A stretch of DNA of 64,000 nt from Muscardinus avellanarius (GCA_963383645.1 OY726561.1:32268056-32332055); one strand, 5' to 3'. Positions 48,111-60,406 are shown, numbered from the stretch's first letter. The notes: a model not told the origin generated them from the sequence alone. Made by a program: numbers and translations.

Positions 48111-50123
48111 GTAAGAAGAAATATTTGTTTGTCACCAGCATATGACCTGTGTTCCTAACAACCAGTGAAGAAATATTGGATCACAACTCACCCTCAGGCA
48201 TTTTATCTTTCAAATGACATTAATAGTTGATTCTAATGAAATCCTGCTTTGATAGGGGGAAGAGGAGGAATAAAAATCACTGTTGCCCTTTATGCAGTAA
48301 CCGTACAATGATGTATTTAGAGAAAAGTAATGCTATTTAGCTAAATACTATTCATTTAAGAGCAGATAAAGTTTTCTCTGCCTTGCACCCTATTTATCAA
48401 TCAAGAGAAATTTATAATAAAAAGATCATGTATGGATCTCAATTCCATGTCAATGTATTTAACTAACATGAAAATGATCTTGGAGACTTTTTATATTGGA
48501 ATTCCAGTGATATAATTTTCTATTTTTGGATGATCTTTCAAAATATTTTGTAATAGGATTTATTGTCTATTGAATGATATACTGTGCTAAGTATGAATGT
48601 CAGTATGGGGAATTATTATTAACATTTAATTTGCAAAATTCAACACACATGCAGACTTTTATATGGATTAGTTTCATTCCATAAATTTTAATATATATTA
48701 AATTATTATATATATAAATTATATATATATGATAAATATCAGCAGAAACAACATTATATAATTTTGGCATTATATAGTGAATGTAGGGAAAAACATGTTA
48801 TCGTACAAAATATATTCCTATTATAATGAACATCAGTGTATAGCGTTCTGTCCTGAGCATCTTCCTCTGTAAAATCACATCATATTAGTCAGATTTTAAC
48901 TGCCAACACTACACTGTATGATTGACAGCATTATTGGCATATTTCTCATTTATTTCATGGTCCTAGTTACTTAATATGCTTATATTAATTTAGTATTATT
49001 TGTTTATATAAACATTTTTGTTTTGTTTTCAAAATTACTTGTTAATTGTAAAGGATTATGGTGTGCTATGATGGGTCACAGGCTACCAGGCATCGATGCC
49101 ATAAAGAGTTAACTTTTTTGCATCATTAGTATTACATTTACTAAATTACTTTTCCTCAGGAGATGAAATCCTCTCAGACTGAAAATGTTAATGTTCTCTC
49201 TCCCCTCCAAAATGAGTCATTTGCTCGTCTTGCCTATTGGTAGGATCAGGTACATTATAGAATCCAGAAAATTTTAAACATCTGTTATGAATTTAAACTG
49301 GCTTAATAATATAAGCGAACTTTTGGAATGCCCTTATATGTCATTTATGCTGCCATTTATCTATAATTAGACTCACAATTGTTCTGAATAATTAAAAAGT
49401 AATTTTTCCAGAGCTTCCTTTTCATTACATTAAACACATGTAAGGAACAAGCAATATATAATCTACATACTATAAGCCATGGATTCCATGAGACCCATAA
49501 AACTTTCATTAAATATTCTGTATAGATTGATTGCCACCAAATTTCAAAAGTTACCTTGTGATTAATTGTAAGCAGAACATGATTCACAATGGTGCTTGCT
49601 GCCTTTTTGAATCCATTAGTATCTTGAGTGACATTTATATATATCTAGGAATTATATTAACTACTTCATCTACATTTGAATACAAAATTACTTAAATTGG
49701 TGATAGAAAGCGTTTTTAGTAGGTGAGATTGAAGTGATTATTCTTTTTTGAGTTTTATCAAATTGAGTATAATATTGCAGTTTTGTTTTATGCTTATAGT
49801 TGTAGATATATATCTTAAGGCTCAAATTTATATCAAATTTTATGCTAGCTAATAATATTATAGGACTTTTAAAATTTTTGATCATTGAAGTGATCAATTT
49901 AAAATAATCACAATGATAAAAATTAGACGTTTCTGAATTGAATAAGCTTCTTACTCTTTTTTAAATACTTTTATAATTTATTCAGTGTATAAATAACTAC
50001 AGAGGAGTCTGTTAAAAATTCTGCCACTAAAAATATAAAAGAAAATTCACATGTTTTAAAGTAATATCTGAAATCATAAGTATAGATAGATTATAACATA
50101 TATATGTAAGAATAGCTAAATCC

Positions 50124-50126
<3 letters not shown>

Positions 50127-50173
<47 letters not shown>

Positions 50174-50221
50174 CAGAGAAATAGAGAGAGAAATAGAGAG
50201 AGAGAAATAGAGAGAGACAGA
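50127..50221. repeat. (GT)n followed by GAGAAATA-type purine repeat
   Basis: About 22 GT units to 50171, then repeated agagagaaatagag units to 50220. It is the tail region of the next antisense SINE. Confidence 0.92.
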
Positions 50222-50406
50222 GATTGACTGGGAATTAAACCCAGAGACCTTTTAACCTCTGAGCTATATCTCCAGCCATATTTCACTTTTATTTTAAAAC
50301 AATATCCCACTATATTGCTAAAAGTCTTGTTAAGTTTCTCAGGCTGCAATCCTTCTGTCTCAGATTCCCAAGTCCTGGGACTTCAAAAGTGTGCCACCAC
50401 CTTGCT
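50222..50406 (-). mobile_element. B1-ID SINE, antisense, diverged
   Basis: gactgggaattaaacccaga, gagctatatctccagcc and gtgccaccaccttgct mark its ends. Confidence 0.85.
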
Positions 50407-50452
50407 ATTTAAATCTTTTAGTATATCTTTTCTTTTTATCCTATATATTAAG

Positions 50453-50668
50453 CAGGGAGTGGTGGTGCATGTTTATAATCCCAATACATGGGAAGCTGAG
50501 ACAGAAGGATCACAGGTTCCTGTCCCACCTCAGCTACTTAGTGAGGCCCTCTACAACTTAGTGAGTCCCTGTTTCAAAATAAAGAATTAAACAAAAATGG
50601 GGATCGGGATGTAGCTCAGTGGTGGAATGCCCCTGGGTTTAATCCCCAGGGCCACACCCCCCAAAAAA
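50453..50668 (+). mobile_element. B1-ID SINE, long subfamily, sense
   Basis: gcagggagtggtggtgcatg, cagctacttagtgaggccct, gatgtagctcagtggtggaa and ttaatccccagggcc, then an A-run. It abuts the L1 fragment. Confidence 0.92.
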
Positions 50669-51855
50669 ATCAATGTTTTTGAGTTCCCACTTCTCCACAT
50701 TCTCGCCAACATCTGTTGTTGTTTGTGTTTTGAATGATTGCCATTCTAGTTGGAGTTAGGTGAAATCTCAGAGTAGTTTTGATTTGCATCTCTCTGATTG
50801 CCAGTGATATTAAACATTTTTTCATGCATTTATTGGTCATTTGAATTTCTTCTTTCATGAAGTGTCTATTTAATCTGCTTGCCCATTTTTTATTGAGTTG
50901 TTTTCTTAGTGCTGAGTTTCTTGAGTTCTCTGTATATTCAAGATATTAGTCCTCTATCAGAGGAGTAGGTGGCAAAAGTCTTCTCCCATTTTGTTGACTC
51001 TCCATTGAGCTTTTTGACTGTTTCCTTTGCTGAACAGAAGCTCTTCAGTTTCATATAATCCCATATACTGATTCACCTTTTAGTTTCTTGTGCCTTTGGA
51101 GTCTTGTTGAGAAAGGTTTTATCTGTGCCTATGTGTTGCACTATTGGAACTATGCCCTCTTCAAGGAGCCTCAAGGTCTCTAGTCTAATTTCCAAGCCTT
51201 TGATCCATGTTGAACTGACTCTTGTGCAGGCTGAGAAAGTAAGATTTAATTCCATTTTTCTGCATATGGTTAACCAGTTTTGCCAACACCATTTGTTGAA
51301 CAGACAATCTTTCTTCCAGTGTATGTTTTTAGCACCTTTGTCAAAAATAAATTGGCTCTAAGTGTATGAATTTGTTTCTGAGTCTTCTATTCTGCTCCAT
51401 TGGTCTATGTATCTGTTTTTTGTGTCAGTACCATGCTGTTTTTATTACAGTGGCTTTATAGTATAGTTTAAAGTCAGGTATTGTGAATCCTCCTGCATGG
51501 TTTTTGTTTATTAGAAGTACTTTGGCTATTCAGGGTTTTTTGTTGTTGTTCCAAATGAATTTAAGAACTGATATTTGCTATGTCTGTGAACAATTATCTT
51601 GGTAATTTAATGGGTATTGCATTGAATCTGTAGATCACTTTTGGAAGTATGGCCATTTTGATGATATTTATTTTACCTATTCATGAACATGGAAGATCTT
51701 TCCATCTTCTAAGGTCTTCTTTGATTTCTTTTTTCAATGTTTTATAATTTTCTTTGTAGAGGTATTTTACCTCCTCATTTAAGTTTATTCCTAAGTATTT
51801 TATTTTTTGTGTGAAATCCTGATGAGTTGTTCTTATGATTTTCTTCACATGGAAA
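50669..51855 (-). pseudogene. L1 ORF2 C-terminal fragment, antisense
   Basis: Minus-strand translation gives short open pieces clearly homologous to the C-terminal part of L1 ORF2p (reverse-transcriptase-encoding LINE protein). Examples are [16 protein letters not shown] and [13 protein letters not shown] (50858-50670), and ACTRVSSTWIKGLEIR with NKTPKAQETK (51255-51073). Stops and frameshifts separate them, so it is a dead copy of about 1.2 kb lacking 5' and 3' ends. It is the least diverged coding L1 in the window and is transcribed, if at all, antisense to ROBO2. Confidence 0.92.
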
Positions 51856-52278
51856 TCATTTATTAAGAATTAACAAACTCAAATATGTACATTTTGAGTT
51901 GAAGAGAGGAGTGTCAAATAAGTGTGCAAAGCATAAAAACATGCTTCCTAAAACATAATGCAGGCACTTCTGTTCACAAAACAATCAAGAGTTCTTTGGC
52001 TAAAAGTAACAGCAGCAGACTGTGGATCACTTCCCTTCACACTTCAAAGAGTGAAGTTCAGTGCTTCAGATTATGTCATGTACTTACCATGGTGCTCGTG
52101 GTGCACAGAGTCCTCCTTTTAATTTTTGGTTGAGGGAAGACAGGCATGCTGATTAATAACCCTACCCAAAATTTCCATAATGAGAAAATGGCTAGTTCTT
52201 CAAAAGAGAGGGAAGTGAATATTGGTTGAAAAGCCCTCCAAAATTCTTATGAGCATTGATTGTACCAAAACACTATTT

Positions 52279-52513
52279 ATTTATTTATTTATTATTTATT
52301 TATTTATTTTTTGCGGATTTGGGAATGGAACCCAAGGACATTTGACCTCGGAGCTACACTCCCTGCCCTAGTTTTTATTCTTTATTTTGAAACAGGGTCT
52401 CACTGAGTTGCAGAGGGCCTCACTAAGTAGCTGAAGCTGTCCACGAAATGTGATCCATCTGGTCTCAGCCTCCCGAATGCTGGGATTACAAGCGTGCGCC
52501 ACCATGCTAGGCT
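52279..52513 (-). mobile_element. B1-ID SINE, antisense, with TTTA tail and TSD
   Basis: Direct repeat ccaaaacactattt at 52265-52278 and 52514-52527. The tail is a (TTTA)n run. The body goes from ggaatggaacccaaggacat to caccatgctaggct and is of the long subfamily. Confidence 0.93.
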
Positions 52514-53179
52514 CCAAAACACTATTTTTAAGTCTGCTGTTTGGAACAATAACAATGTATAGTTTTCTTTAACTTAAATAAGTACTTCAACAGTTTGGTT
52601 TAGAGCTCGAGAAGTAGTAGTTTTGGGAAAGCCTGCTGCATAGTGAATCTTTATTTTTATCTTAACATATTGATAGGGACAACGTAACATTCAGAAGTTC
52701 AGTTATTCATCTATAAGATGGAGTCATAAGAACATCGATATTTCTGTCACTCATTTCTGAGGGTTAAGAAGGGACCAGATAGCATTTCTAAATCTTTGCT
52801 GTAGAATATGGAAAGGATTGTACACTTATAAAAACAAAGGCGTAAAGCAGATACAACTAGGGGGAAATCTAGGAAGGACAAGTTGTTCAATTCATTCCCC
52901 CTTCGGTCACTGAAATATAGTATTGATATTTGAAAAAAGATAAGGTACTCAGTGTTTGATGAGATAAAGGAATGATTACATTTTATCTATCTTAAAAAGA
53001 AAAATGACAGGCTTATATTCAAGCAAGCTTATTATTCTTTTTCTGAAGGTCAGGCCATTTCTGGGATGCTCACTGGGCTTGGAAAGTTGGAGTAGCGAGG
53101 ACTTTAAAAAAAAAAAAACAATAGAAGCTGGGCTTGCTGTAAGAGAGAGGAAATACAAGAAAAACAATGCGTTCATTGA

Positions 53180-53330
53180 GCATTGAGTATATTCTGAGCA
53201 CTTCATACGCATTATGTCTCACTGTACTCCAAAGAATAGTACCTTAATATTTGTTTTATATGTGTGTGCAAATTAAGGCCAGACCCACTAATGAGGAGTC
53301 TTTGTACCTCGCAATCAACCCCTTCCATTC
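53180..53330 (-). mobile_element. Possible MIR SINE, antisense
   Basis: Block order ctgagcacttcatacgcatt, tgtctcactgtactcc, gtaccttaatatttg and caaattaaggccagacccac recalls reverse-oriented MIR. It is strongly diverged. Confidence 0.4.
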
Positions 53331-54635
53331 TGAGTGGAAGGCAGCTGCTCTCCTTCCTAACACCTTTCATCCTATCAGATATAAAAAGTGAAAAGAAAGG
53401 CGGAGTACTTTGTTTCAGGATTTTTTCCCCCCAAATGTATATGTCTGCTCTGCAGAAAACAGATATAGCACCTATAATTGGAAATACTATACATGTAAGT
53501 TTTAACACTTTCTGGAATTCAAATATATTCTCATTCAGTTACATGATCTGGTTGAGTAGTTGGTTAGACGTTTAGTGAGATCTATATGACTAGATAGGCC
53601 GGCTACACATATATCATGCTCAAAACACTTAGTTCACCAAGATGTAAGGCCAGGAAGCAAAGCCACTTTGTACACATATAGTTGTAGGCCAAGGGGGAAG
53701 TCATGGGATTTACTTAGGTCTTCTTGGGACATTATTGCTATTTTACTCAAAAAGTGCATATTCCTGCAGCTAACGGAGGCTCATTTGTTATCAAGTTTTA
53801 GTTGGTTTTGAAAGAGTAAACAGTATAATGCTATACAAAGAGTATTTTATTTTTATCCTCCATTATGCTCCATGTAATCTCAGATTTGGCTCATACTCTG
53901 CTACCTGACTTTCTGCTCGTATTTGTGCATGAGTTCATTCTATTAAACATTGTACTAAAAGTGATGACTGTATTTCCATTAATTTCCCCTCCTTTTGGAA
54001 TTTTATGAAACATGATGCTTAAAAGAAACAAAGCCGGGAACTATTCTCACTGTGCAAAAGTAATCGTGCCATTCATTAGTCAAAAAGCCTAGGAAATGGA
54101 TCATTGTGAGAGATTTGCAGGTATTCTCCAGATTGTCCTTGATTGATTTTGATCAGTGGCTTTTGAGAGGAAAATGTTACTCTCCTGGATTAATTAAATT
54201 GAATAAATTCTAATGGAAAAGTTTAGCCTGCATCCTCAGACAGTGCATTTTCCACTGAGAGAGATTATGCAAAAGAGCATTTTAAATGCACTAAAATCTG
54301 ACATTTAAAAGAATTTGTTATGGACCATTATTTTGTCTAACAATGAAAATGTGGAGGCAGCAGACGTGAATAAATCAATAGATGTTCTTTTGATACAGCT
54401 GCCACTTTGGGGGGATATTCAGCTCTCCAGTTAATGCAATGGGAAAGAAACAATATCATTTTGAGTGATATGTAAAACTGTTTTTCTGATCATATTGTTT
54501 CATTGTTTACATCTTTTTACCACCCCTAACATTCTGATTCAGGTGTTTTGCAAACATAAATGCATCTTTTCCATTTGATACTCTCTGTCTCCTCTGATAT
54601 TTGGCATCTCTGAATAAATACATTATTACTTTCAG

Positions 54636-54792
54636 GTGGGAAAGGTGGAAAAAAGAAGAAAAATAAAAACTCTTCGAAACAGCAGAAAAACAATGGATCG
54701 ACCTGGGCCAATGTCCCTCTACCTCCTCCCCCAGCCCAGCCCCTTCCCGGCACAGAGCTGGAGCATTATGCAGCGGAACAGCAAGAGAATGG
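54636..54792 (+). CDS. ROBO2: ROBO2 exon: basic tract and CC2 (LPPPP) motif
   Basis: 157 nt, phase 1 in and phase 2 out, acceptor ttactttcag, donor gtaaaa. It begins with a lysine-rich stretch (GKGGKKKKNKNSSK), then NNGSTWANVPLPPPPAQPLP and TELEHYAAEQQENG. The LPPPP core is the CC2 motif that binds EVH1 domains of Ena/VASP proteins, linking SLIT signalling to actin. Differences from the human protein as I remember it are Gln for Pro in SKQQ, Ala for Val in PPPPAQ, and Ala for Val in HYAAEQ. A minus-strand open frame over this exon is a shadow. Confidence 0.97.
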
Positions 54793-55877
54793 GTAAAAAT
54801 AATCTATACCAATAACATGGCCAGGGCTGCATTCCCCTCTCTGTTCAGCTTGGCCCTGTGTTCTGTTGTTTATTCCCTTCTTACCCTGTTTCTTCCATTT
54901 CTTCTCCATTTTACTGTTTGCACTGTCTATATATTTTTAGCTGATAAATACAAAACAGCACAGATTGAGGGCTGAGAATCCTTGGGCCCTGAAGTGCTTG
55001 AGATTGTCTGCAATCATGATAATGTGGCCTCCATTTATAATATTGCTTGTTAGTTTGAAAGCAAGTACCCACAGCTCTGTGAACTAAAGAGCCACTCCTG
55101 AGAAGGGCTGAAAAGGGAATTAAAATAACCTTCTTCATCATCCCTCGCAGTTCTCTAATGACTTGATGTCTGCCCATAGCAGGGCGCCACGGTAGAGCGC
55201 CATCACAATGGGATAATTGTAGGGACCTGGCCAGTGGGTAGAACTTTAATCATCAGCACTGATGGGAATTTAGGGGCAGGAACAATAAAAGAGGTTCAAG
55301 CCAATGCACACTCTGTAACGAAACCTTTTTAAGATAGAAAATTTCCTTTGAGGGCCTTTAAATGTGACCAGTTTCCTTATTATTTCCCAAACATCTCACA
55401 AGTTTGTTTCCTGTGCTAGCTTAAGTGTTAATTGATTTTGAACACAAAGACACAGATAATTTTTACCCTTCCCCCAGAAAAGGTCAGAAGAAACCTAGTT
55501 TTTTCTATACTGATAACTCTAAATTTGATGTCTTCTTTATCATTTCTAGGTCACTGTTTATTTTAACTTGGTTTTTAAGTAACCTAACAATAAAGGCAGT
55601 TTTTCTTTCAAAAGAATTGACTATCTAGATATACTTATGTATTTATATATCTCAGTTTATTCAATTCATGGTTATAAATTTTGTTTTGGTCAAAATAAGT
55701 ATTATAAATATGGGCTTATAAGTGTTTTATCTTCTTTTCTTTTTATATTATTGCTCTCGTTGAGGTCTCTAGAATACTTTTCCTAACTATGTCTTTTCAC
55801 ATCAGAGCATTTACTTTTTTCCAAAGATATCACATTTGCCTTTACTTTTATAGTTAGATATAAATATATGCACATAG

Positions 55878-55915
55878 TACACACACACATACACACATAT
55901 GTGTGTGTGCTGTAT
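55878..55915. repeat. (CA)n/(GT)n inverted microsatellite
   Basis: acacacacat and gtgtgtgtgc lie within 40 bases and can pair as a hairpin. Confidence 0.8.
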
Positions 55916-56711
55916 ATATGCAGTATACACATAACATTTTTCTCTATGTCTGTTCCTCCAATGAAATTTGTTTGTTATTTGAGGTTGTGGTTACCCATAT
56001 ATAAGTATATTATCATTATTTTACTTTTTTAAAATATTCACATTGCAAATAGGCAGCTAAGAGCACACCCATTTTTTAACTTAAAATATTTCAAATCCTG
56101 CATTTGACTTTAATTTATATCAAGATATAAATGTGTCAGTTGCTGATGAATCCTGAGCAAAGTTGAAAGCTCAAATGTAATTTCCACAAGAACAGATTAT
56201 AATTCAGGATTTAGTAATCTGCATTTTGAAGTCTGTAGTCACATAGTAGGGAAATGAAACTTGTAAATTGAACAGGAAGAAAGTAGTGCTGTTTAAAATT
56301 AATAAGCTTAAAATCTTAGACTCAGGCCACATAAAAATTTGAGCATTTGGGAATTTTATTTTTCCACTTGAATCTACTTAAAATATTCATAAAACATAAT
56401 AATGCCTATTTATCCTAAAAATAAAATAAATTCAAAGTAAGAACTAACCTTATCATTCTATTTTGTATTCCAGTAGTAGAATTGGAGATATCAATTTGAT
56501 GATGAAATACTATATGTTAATGAAGTTATCTATTAACAATTTTTTAGCATTTTTAGATATAAAACATTAAATTATTTCTAAAAATTTTAAGTTATTTAAT
56601 ATTCATCTAAAATACATGATATCAATGTCCCACTTTAATGATTTTTAAAATATATATTTGAATTTTTTAAATAGGTAAAATATATTTTGGCTGTATTCAT
56701 ATATATGCATA

Positions 56712-56716
<5 letters not shown>

Positions 56717-56752
<36 letters not shown>
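56717..56752. repeat. (GT)n microsatellite
   Basis: About 18 GT units. Confidence 0.95.
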
Positions 56753-56753
<1 letters not shown>

Positions 56754-56944
56754 CAAAGTCTTTATGAAATCTTTTTGAGTTCTTATTTACCTTTGAAACT
56801 GGATATGCTTCAACTAATTATCATTTTCTAGTACAATTATATAAGTTCACCCAAAATAGTAGCTAGATCATAAGAAGTCAATAGTCCTGGTGGCACAGTT
56901 CTATTTTTTTTATTTTTCATGCTATTTTTGAAATGTAGCCTTTG

Positions 56945-57171
56945 AGCCAGGTGTGGTAGCAAATGCTTATAATCCCAATGTCTGCGAGGATGAGACCAGA
57001 GGTTCAAGGTTCGCAAACAGCTTCAGCTACTTAGTGTGGCCCTCCGCATCTTAGTGAGACCCTGTTCAAAATAAAGAATAAAAAAATAGGACAAGGGGTG
57101 TAGCTGGGAGTTTGAATGCCCCTGAGTTCCATCCCCAGACCCGCAAAACAACAAAACTAAACTAAACTAAA
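56945..57171 (+). mobile_element. B1-ID SINE, sense, with (AAACT)n tail
   Basis: gccaggtgtggtagcaaatg to ccatccccagacccgc, then actaa repeats. tagcctttga flanks both ends (near 56937 and 57177). Confidence 0.9.
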
Positions 57172-57512
57172 AAACATAGCCTTTGAAAATTTTATTTCAG
57201 TTGCTTATAATAAAACACATTTAAGGCCAACATAACAAGACCACATTAAAATGAGTAGATTTGGTGATAATATTGTCTGTTTCCTTATCTTTTCTTTACA
57301 TTTAACTTTTTTAACTTTACATGATACTAAAAAAGAAATACTTTTGGACACAGGTAGTATTCTGCTATTTGTGACATTAACAACAAATATTTCACCAAAG
57401 AGATATTATACAATATCTTTTGTATGCTTTAATTGAAAATATAGTTCAGGATTTTTGATACATAAAATATGAAAAAATCTTTAGAAATACATTTTTGTTT
57501 TACCAACTTTTT

Positions 57513-57715
57513 CCCCCAGTATTGGGGATTGAATCCAGGGGCATTCTACTTTCAAGCTATATGCTCAACTCTATTTTCTATTCTATATTTTGAAACAAGG
57601 TTTCACTAAGTTACAAAGAGTCTCACTAAGTAGCTGAAGCTGGCCTTGAAACCACAATCCTCCTGTCTTAGCCTCTCAAATACTAAGAATACAAGCACGT
57701 GCCACCATGCCTGGC
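57513..57715 (-). mobile_element. B1-ID SINE, antisense
   Basis: tattggggattgaatccagg, gagtctcactaagtagctga and caccatgcctggc. Confidence 0.9.
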
Positions 57716-58108
57716 AAGAATTTTTATTTCTAGCTACCAAAGATTCTGCAATTGTACAGTGATAAATAGTTTTTCATAGAAAGATTCTGATATTTGAGTA
57801 TGAAGGGTGGTTTGGAGGACATGAGGCTGGGCAGGTTGATAATGTCTCCAATACTGCAGCATAATGGATGATATCATAAAAATTATAAGGAATAAAATAA
57901 GGCCATGACCATGAGAAGAAGGGAAAGGAATAAATTTAGATTATATGTCTAACTGAGAATAATCATACTCTTGAAAATATAATCTCTAATTTCTGCTAAC
58001 ATTTTTAGTATTATTTCTAAGACAAGATATCATCAATTTTTCTAAGCCGTTCTTGGGCCAATTTTCCCCTGAAAACTAAATATCAAAAGGTATTAAAATA
58101 CTGTCCAA

Positions 58109-58280
58109 GCCGGGCGTGGTGGCGCACGCTTGTAATCCCCGCGCTTGGGAGGCGGAGACAGGAGGATCGCGCAGGTTCGAAGCCAGCCGTGCTGGCGTAA
58201 GAGACCCTGTTTCAAAAATATAAAATAGGTCTGGGAGTGTAGCCCGGAGGAAGAAGGGCTTCCAGGAACCCCAGTACCAC

Positions 58281-58319
<39 letters not shown>
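58109..58319 (+). mobile_element. Very young B1-ID SINE (short subfamily) with A38 tail and TSD
   Basis: Direct repeat taaaatactgtccaa at 58094-58108 and 58320-58334. The body is CpG-rich (gccgggcgtggtggcgcacg; cgcgcttgggaggcgg), with inverted repeat AAGCCAGC-CGT-GCTGGC near 58182, ending cagtaccacc and 38 uninterrupted A. Probably polymorphic in the species. Confidence 0.96.
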
Positions 58320-58321
<2 letters not shown>

Positions 58322-58971
58322 AAATACTGTCCAAATAATAAAGCATTTAATTATTAATTCAATAATATAGCAACAATGGTAAATGCTTTCTCTCATCAAA
58401 ATGTTTCTTCAGTCGGACAGAACTGTGTTAAAATGTATTAATTCCAAGAAAAATATAATACATTTTATTATAGTTATGTGATGCTAGAAAAAGTTTAATA
58501 GTAATTAAATAGAAAACTGGTGCTTTGCTTTCTTATTGTAATTAGAGATTGGCAAGCTTTGGCTCGTGTTGAACTTTATTGTATTTTTATTAGTAACTTG
58601 GTATTTGTATGTGGCCTTTAGCAAGTTAGTTCACATGCAGCATTGATTTGCTGTCATCTCTATCTTTATTCATCAGGCAAGACAGATAATATGATGCCTC
58701 AGCCTTCACTGGCAGAATGTCAAAGAACACACACTTCCCTAGGAAAGGTTGGTCAAAAGAATTTGGTTTGGCATTAGGAGCATGAATAAGCACAGACTCT
58801 TTATGTTACTGAAAGAAAGAGTTGAAATTCCCACACTCAAATAAGATGTATATCTACAAAACGTGAATTAAATGATAAAAAACAAAGCTATAGTTTTCAC
58901 AAAATGTATAGACTCATCTGTTACTATATCATCCTCACTTAGTAACTACCTAGTTTAAAACATAGGTTATT

Positions 58972-59181
58972 AAGCCGGGCGTGGTGGCGCACGCTTGTAA
59001 TCCCCGCGCTTGGGAGGCTGAGACAGGAGGATTGCACAAGTTCGAAGCCAGCCTCAGCTACTCAGTGAGGCTTCCAGCAACTTGGTGAGACCCTGTTCCA
59101 AATAAAATATAAAAAGGTCTGGGAGTATATATAGCCTGGAGGTAGAAAGCCTCTGGGTTCCACCCCCAATACCACCACCAC

Positions 59182-59214
<33 letters not shown>
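58972..59214 (+). mobile_element. Young B1-ID SINE (long subfamily) with long A-tail and TSD
   Basis: Direct repeat ataggttatt at 58962-58971 and 59215-59224. It starts gccgggcgtggtggcgcacg, carries the long spacer cagctactcagtgaggc, and ends with CCA repeats and about 33 A. Both subfamilies were thus recently active. Confidence 0.95.
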
Positions 59215-59217
<3 letters not shown>

Positions 59218-59654
59218 GGTTATTTATCCCTCAGGAATGTATTAGGATGAGAATCCCATAGACCTGATGAGCAATTCTTCTTCATTTTATTACATATACC
59301 ACCACCCAACTTTCCTTCAATTATTCTTTCATAGTCCTCTTTTGGAATATTTTTGGAATTTTTCTCTTCAATTTCTTCTTCTGGTAAAAGCCACTTTGAA
59401 TACATGGACTTTTTCAGCTGTGCTCATTCTGCAGGATACAGATTTTGTTCACTATTATTCTAGGTTTTCTTTACTGAAAAGAAAATGGGACAGCTAATGA
59501 TGCCATCCATTCTTGTTTAATGGAGTAGAATCTGTTTCAGTTATTGAGTATATTATGCAATAAATTTACATAGCATCAAAATAATATTTAAATACTTAGA
59601 ATAGCCTTTACCTGATATTACTTATTTAAATAATAAAAAGAAGTCAAATACAAT

Positions 59655-59869
59655 TTATTTATTTCTATTTGGTACTGGAGATTAAACCGGGAGTATTCAA
59701 CCTCCTAGCCACACCTACCCGCAGCCCTTTTTTATTTTTGTATTTTGAACAAGCTCTTGAAAAGTTGCTGAGAGTCTCACTAATTTGCTGAAGATAGCCT
59801 CGAATCTGCAATATCTCTGTCTCAGACTCCCAAGATTTGGCATTAAGGGTATGCATCCCTGCACCTAGC
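59655..59869 (-). mobile_element. B1-ID SINE, antisense, diverged
   Basis: ggtactggagattaaaccgg, gagtctcactaatttgctga and gcatccctgcacctagct. Confidence 0.86.
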
Positions 59870-60008
59870 TCAATATATTATTTTTATGTTACCTTAACAT
59901 GTGATGCATATCACACACATTTTTATTGCATGTTATATTCTCTATGTATTTTCATTCCATGGGTATATCTCAATTAAATTAAAATTTTAAATTCTAAAAT
60001 TGTTATTT

Positions 60009-60193
60009 GATGGGGGATACCGAGGGTGAAACCCAGGGGCTTTTCTACCTCTGGGCTATATTCCCAGACCTACTTTATATTTTATTTGGAGTTGCTGAGA
60101 GCCTCACTAAGTAGCTGAGGCTGGCTTCGAACCTGTGGGGTCCTCCTGTCTAGCCTCCCCAGGTATGGGATTACAAGTGTGCACCACGCTTGG
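60009..60193 (-). mobile_element. B1-ID SINE, antisense, with small internal deletion
   Basis: gggtgaaacccaggggcttt, gcctcactaagtagctgagg and ttacaagtgtgcaccacg. The usual aaacagggtctcactaa block is lost between ttatttgga and gttgctgag. Confidence 0.88.
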
Positions 60194-60222
60194 ATAAAAT
60201 TTTTTAAATAGTTGAGATATTA

Positions 60223-60406
60223 TTTTTTTGGTGGTACTGCAATTCCTGGAAGCCCTTCTACCTCTGGGCTACACCCCCCAGACCTATTTTTTAGTTTTTA
60301 TTTGGAAACAGGGTCTCGTAAACCAGCGCGGCTGGCTTCGAACCTGCGCGATCCTCCTGTCTCCGCCGCCCAAGCGCAGGGATTACAAGCGTGCATCACC
60401 ACACCC
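60223..60406 (-). mobile_element. B1-ID SINE (short subfamily), antisense
   Basis: ggtggtactgcaattcctgg, the inverted repeat CCAGC-GCG-GCTGG near 60324, ctccgccgcccaagcg and catcaccacaccca. Confidence 0.92.

Larger units (their letters stand above)
47575..54635 (+). other. ROBO2: ROBO2 intron(s) around the cassette exon
   Basis: Contains the cassette exon at 47970, a (GT)n at 50127, SINEs at 50222, 50453 and 52310, an L1 ORF2 fragment at 50669-51855 and a MIR-like trace at 53180. I name no repeat in 48120-50120, 51860-52260, 52530-53170 and 53340-54630. Of these, 53950-54480 looks more complex than the average intron here. Confidence 0.8.

Noticed and set aside
51073..51255. Open reading frame with clear protein homology on the minus strand
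   Set aside because: The homology is to L1 ORF2p; it is a piece of a dead LINE, recorded as a pseudogene fragment rather than a gene.
54526..54753. Minus-strand frame covering the CC2 exon
   Set aside because: It is a shadow of the + strand exon; its Gly-rich part is the complement of the LPPPP codons.
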